A stretch of 22,530 nt of DNA, from positions 1 to 22,530 of the forward strand of contig JAUCBJ010005709.1 of assembly GCA_032718475.1 (NCBI GenBank), read 5' to 3'. A program made the position numbers and the translations under genes. The stretch comes from Nemertoderma westbladi (lineage: Eukaryota; Xenacoelomorpha; Nemertodermatida; Nemertodermatidae). Positions 19,657 to 22,530 of the stretch are shown here, piece by piece. The first letter of the stretch is position 1. Every line of letters starts with the position of its first letter. The notes beneath the pieces were generated by a model that saw nothing but the letters and a program-made list of their open reading frames with translations, was not told the DNA's origin and did not search any database.

Positions 19657-19769
19657 AGGTACACAAACATTAATGAGGGACACAAACATTAATTGAGGGA
19701 CACTAACATTAATGAGGTACACAAACATTAATTAGGGACACAAACATTAATGAGGTACACAAACATTAA
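19657..19769 (+). repeat. 19-bp minisatellite, first block
   Basis: About six units of CACAAACATTAATGAGGGA or variants (GAGGTA, ATTAGGGA). The block ends at the TTAA (19766-19769) into which a transposon has inserted; it resumes in phase at 20681. Confidence 0.95.
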
Positions 19770-20680
19770 GGGGGGGGGGGGGGGGTACCCCCCCTTAATA
19801 CCCTATATTTTCATGGCCATTACTACTACTTTGAATGTAACTATGTATCTTTTGTGGGGTTCGAGCAACCACAGGGAGGTCAAATAATGATCATAAACAA
19901 AATATTTGTAATTTTACGTCGCCCTCTAGCGGGCAGGTGCGCAAATGCAAAATTCACTTAAAACGCTACTCTACCGTCAGTTTTGGTCCAAATTTGGTGA
20001 AATTAACACTATTTTCCTCAGGACGGTTCTGCACATGAAACATACTTGGCAGAAAATAAAATTTCGATTTAATTTTCATTTCATAATTAGAAATATTATT
20101 TTTCACTTAAAAATATGGGTTTTATCATGAAAAATGCCACATTGGAGCAGTTAGGAATAAAAATTAAAAAATGTGGCAAGTATGTTTTATTACTGACAGA
20201 TGCAGCACCAATGTATAAAAAAATTATGAAAATTGGTTCAAAAATGGCGGAGGAGTAGTATTTTGAAAAATGGAAATATCGTGAAATGTAATTCCGAGAT
20301 AATTTGCTTTAAAATTTGAACCTTCCCGCTCAAACCTGACTGTCTGTAGTCTGTTAACGGTCAGTAATGTTTGACACTATGTCGTCATACCAACTCACTA
20401 AAATTATCAATATGGGGGTTTTCGGGGTCGGTGATTTCATTTCTGATGTCTGTTTTAATGTTTGGTGGTATCTAATATGTCTGTCTGACAGCATGTCTGT
20501 CTGTCTGTCTCCTAAATTTTGACGGACAAACTGAAAGACGGAAAGACAGCGATAACTCGAGAACTAAAAAAGATCCCGCCAAACTGTTTCAAGATTTGAA
20601 CTCCCCATTAAATTCTGCATCAGATGAAATAGAAAACCCAAAATGTGAAAATTTGACCCAAGGAGGGGGTACCCCCCCCC
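19770..20680. mobile_element. 911-bp TTAA-flanked element inside the minisatellite
   Basis: TTAA at 19766-19769 and 20681-20684 flank the element. The left end is a run of 16 G, then TA, then seven C. The right end is GGAGGGGGTA followed by nine C, so both ends share an inverted G(n)TAC(n) motif. Removing the element with one TTAA rejoins the flanks into a perfect 19-bp minisatellite unit. No transposase is encoded; the longest open frame is about 60 codons and featureless. The interior carries a GGTGATTTCATTTCT block and GTCT runs (20430-20510) shared with 14550-14640. It is probably mobilised by a piggyBac-type transposase. Confidence 0.8.
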
Positions 20681-21055
20681 TTAATGAGGGACACAAACAT
20701 TTATGAGGGACACAAACATTAATGAGGGACGCAAACATTAATGAGGAACACAAACATTAATGAGATACACAAACATTAATGAGGGACACAAACATTAATG
20801 AGGGACACAGACATTAATAAGGGACACAAACATTAATTGAGGGACACAAACATTAATGAGATACACAAACATTAATGAGGGACACAAACATTAATGAGGG
20901 ACACAAACATTAATGAGATACACAAACATTAATGAGGGACACAAACATTAATGAGGGACACAAACATTAATGAGATACACAAACATTAATGAGGGACACA
21001 AACAATAAACGAGGGACAGATATCAATCAAGGGCACAAACATTAATCATGGGCAC
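20681..21055 (+). repeat. 19-bp minisatellite, second block with 57-bp higher-order period
   Basis: About 20 units of CACAAACATTAATGAGGGA. The variant GAGATA recurs at 20858, 20915 and 20972, every third unit, giving a 57-bp higher-order repeat. Units decay toward 21055. Confidence 0.95.
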
Positions 21056-21552
21056 TATCGCCATTCGCACTTAGTATGATTCATGTTACCACCCATACAC
21101 ATACAATATATTACAGTATTACAATTCTCATTACTGTCAAGCAATAAAATAACAACAATAAATAATAACATATTAATCTGACCAAACCAATAAACTATGT
21201 TATTGCCAATTGAAGGAGAGGATCAGGTTACAGAGATGGTTTTTCTAACCAAAACAATAAACGATGTTGTTACTAAAAAGGGAAGGAGTAGGGGTAAAAA
21301 AATGATGAACATGAGGGGGAGACAGGAATGGGGGGGGGGGGGGGGGTGTAGCTGAACAACGTAACCGAACGTCGCTTTCAATTAATTTCCATCTAATTAG
21401 GTAGATGGAATGTATACAAAACGGCGGTACTTTGATCGAAGCTCACGTTCCCATGGCAGTATTTTTCCAGTTAATCACTTAATATCTGATCGTCTGATGG
21501 CAAGAAGCATCACCATCGCTCATATTAATATCCATTGGCAACCATGGACCCC
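21056..21552. other. Non-coding gap with a poly-G tract
   Basis: A ~67-bp imperfect duplication (ACCAAACCAATAAAC-type, 21181-21220 and 21248-21287) and a run of 17 G at 21330-21346 are the only structures seen. The short plus-strand open frame at 21410-21616 runs into the minisatellite and is not a gene. Confidence 0.5.
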
Positions 21553-21628
21553 TATTAATGTTTTGTGTCCCTCATTAATGTTTGTGTCCCTCAATAATGT
21601 TTGTGTCCCTCATTAATATTTGTGTCCT
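21553..21628 (-). repeat. 19-bp minisatellite, inverted block
   Basis: Four units in the opposite orientation (CATTAATGTTTGTGTCCCT on +). They belong to the same family as the blocks at 19657 and 20681, so the array was inverted in part. Confidence 0.9.
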
Positions 21629-21659
21629 GGCCGCAATACAAACCAGTATATAAATGATA

Positions 21660-21960
21660 AATTACGGGGTTTTGCCAGGCTATTGTTTCTGATTTAAGGA
21701 GTTTTACAGGTTGTTATTTCTGTTTGCCAGGTGGAATTTCATATACTTGAATTCACGATGTTTTGCAAGCCAACTATTGACTTGTGGGGTTCTGCCTCGA
21801 AGTGGGCATAAGTTACGGGGAACTGTCTTTGGCTTATAACTCAAAAATGGCTGGTAGAAAAGCTTCGGGGTTCTGCCAGACGAAAAAGCCGATATCGAAT
21901 TACCCAAAAAGTCAAAAACACGAAAATCGAAAAAAATCGACTTAGGTGGTTCTGCCTTGA
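21660..21960. repeat. Degenerate repeat with GGGGTTCTGCC motif
   Basis: GGGGTTTTGCC or GGGGTTCTGCC and a GGTGGTTCTGCC variant recur near 21666, 21786, 21868 and 21945, about 80-120 bp apart. They are part of an old tandem or dispersed repeat. Minus-strand open frames across it were not accepted. Confidence 0.5.
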
Positions 21961-22089
21961 AGGTGACGAAATATAGTGTGTATTTTTCCACAGCATTATT
22001 ATGAGAAATATTGAATTACCCATTACAATCAAAAAAGTATTATTATACACCATGACCCGTAATATAGTGTCATTTTCTGATGACACGGA

Positions 22090-22530
22090 CCCCCCCCCCC
22101 CCCAAATTTTTCTACAAATCTTTATCATATTGCTTGAAATTTGAAACACAACTAGTTCAACTCACCGTGGTTGTTACCATGAAGCCGGAATTTTCGATTT
22201 CGCCTTTAAATTTTATTTATAAGCGTTTTAAAAAAGTGTCTTTTGTGAAATCGCACCCTCTCTGTATCATTGCCATTCTTTACTTTAGTCGTAATTTTTT
22301 CACATCAATAGAAAGCTTGCGTTGAAAGGATTCCAAATATGTAGCAATATCTGAATTTCATTGAGAAACAGTTGAGAAATAGGCGTTCAAAGATTGCAAG
22401 AATTATTGTTCGCTGCAAGCCATTTATTTTATTTAATAAATACACAATATTCTGGAACAATTTGTTTATGTATGATTAGCTATGCAATATAGATATTGTA
22501 TAGGCATTCCGCTGTTGCCTAACAACCCAT
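22090..22530. mobile_element. Second copy of the foldback element, cut by window edge
   Basis: After a run of 14 C (22090-22103), the sequence from about 22108 matches the uninterrupted right arm of the first element (5690-5336 read on -), and then its spacer in the same sense (about 22454-22530, e.g. GATTAGCTATGC and CCGCTGTTGCC). This shows that arm and spacer moved together as one unit. The second arm lies outside the window. Confidence 0.8.

Noticed and set aside
19918-19936. CTCF-like site (CGCTAGAGGGCG on the minus strand)
   Set aside because: The core is similar to the CTCF consensus, but the match is short and lies within a mobile element. There is no supporting evidence.
1-22530. 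CRISPR array or bacterial operon
   Set aside because: The direct repeats are contiguous satellites without unique spacers. There are no ribosome-binding sites or clustered bacterial genes.

Overview
The window looks like repeat-rich nuclear DNA of an animal, most plausibly a marine invertebrate. It is AT-rich, has no prokaryotic gene organisation, and has exon-like blocks bounded by AG/GT splice signals. It also holds a broad metazoan transposon set: a Merlin/IS1595-type DNA transposon, a Penelope-like retroelement, an RTE-like non-LTR retrotransposon, a tRNA-derived SINE and TTAA-flanked short elements. The species cannot be named from sequence alone.

Layout. 1-2872: head-to-tail 678-bp satellite, 4.2 units, with no difference seen between units by eye. 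2901-3030 (+): an internal exon of a host gene, JmjC/cupin-like in sequence. 4010-5690: a foldback element with ~340-bp inverted arms; its left arm is split by a 5'-truncated Merlin-type transposase. A second copy of the arm runs off the right edge of the window (22090-22530). 6009-7774: a decayed Penelope-like element on the minus strand between inverted ~150-bp arms. 8162-9699: a TTAA-flanked non-autonomous element carrying five ~162-bp internal repeats. 9844-10000: a 15-bp microsatellite. 10437-13607: a nearly full RTE-like LINE with one nonsense codon and at least two frameshifts, ending in (TAG)n. 13785-14216: a 63-bp minisatellite joined to an antisense LINE fragment. 14423-14762: small palindromic repeats. 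15066-15312: a SINE. 15916-16152 (-): a well-formed terminal exon. 17535-19319: rearranged pieces of the same LINE family. 19320-19460 (-): a possible further exon. 19657-21628: a 19-bp minisatellite in both orientations, split by a 911-bp TTAA element.

Interpretation. There is no multi-gene pathway here. The only host-gene signals are two well-supported exons and one weak exon, embedded in introns or intergenic DNA filled with transposons. The two minus-strand exons (15.9-16.2 kb and 19.3-19.5 kb) could belong to one gene whose intron received the LINE debris; this is inference. The clearest mechanistic signals are the nested TTAA insertion, which can be undone to restore a perfect minisatellite unit, the inverted terminal arms of the Penelope-like element, and the foldback element interrupted by a Merlin-type transposase. 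Identities quoted are by eye.
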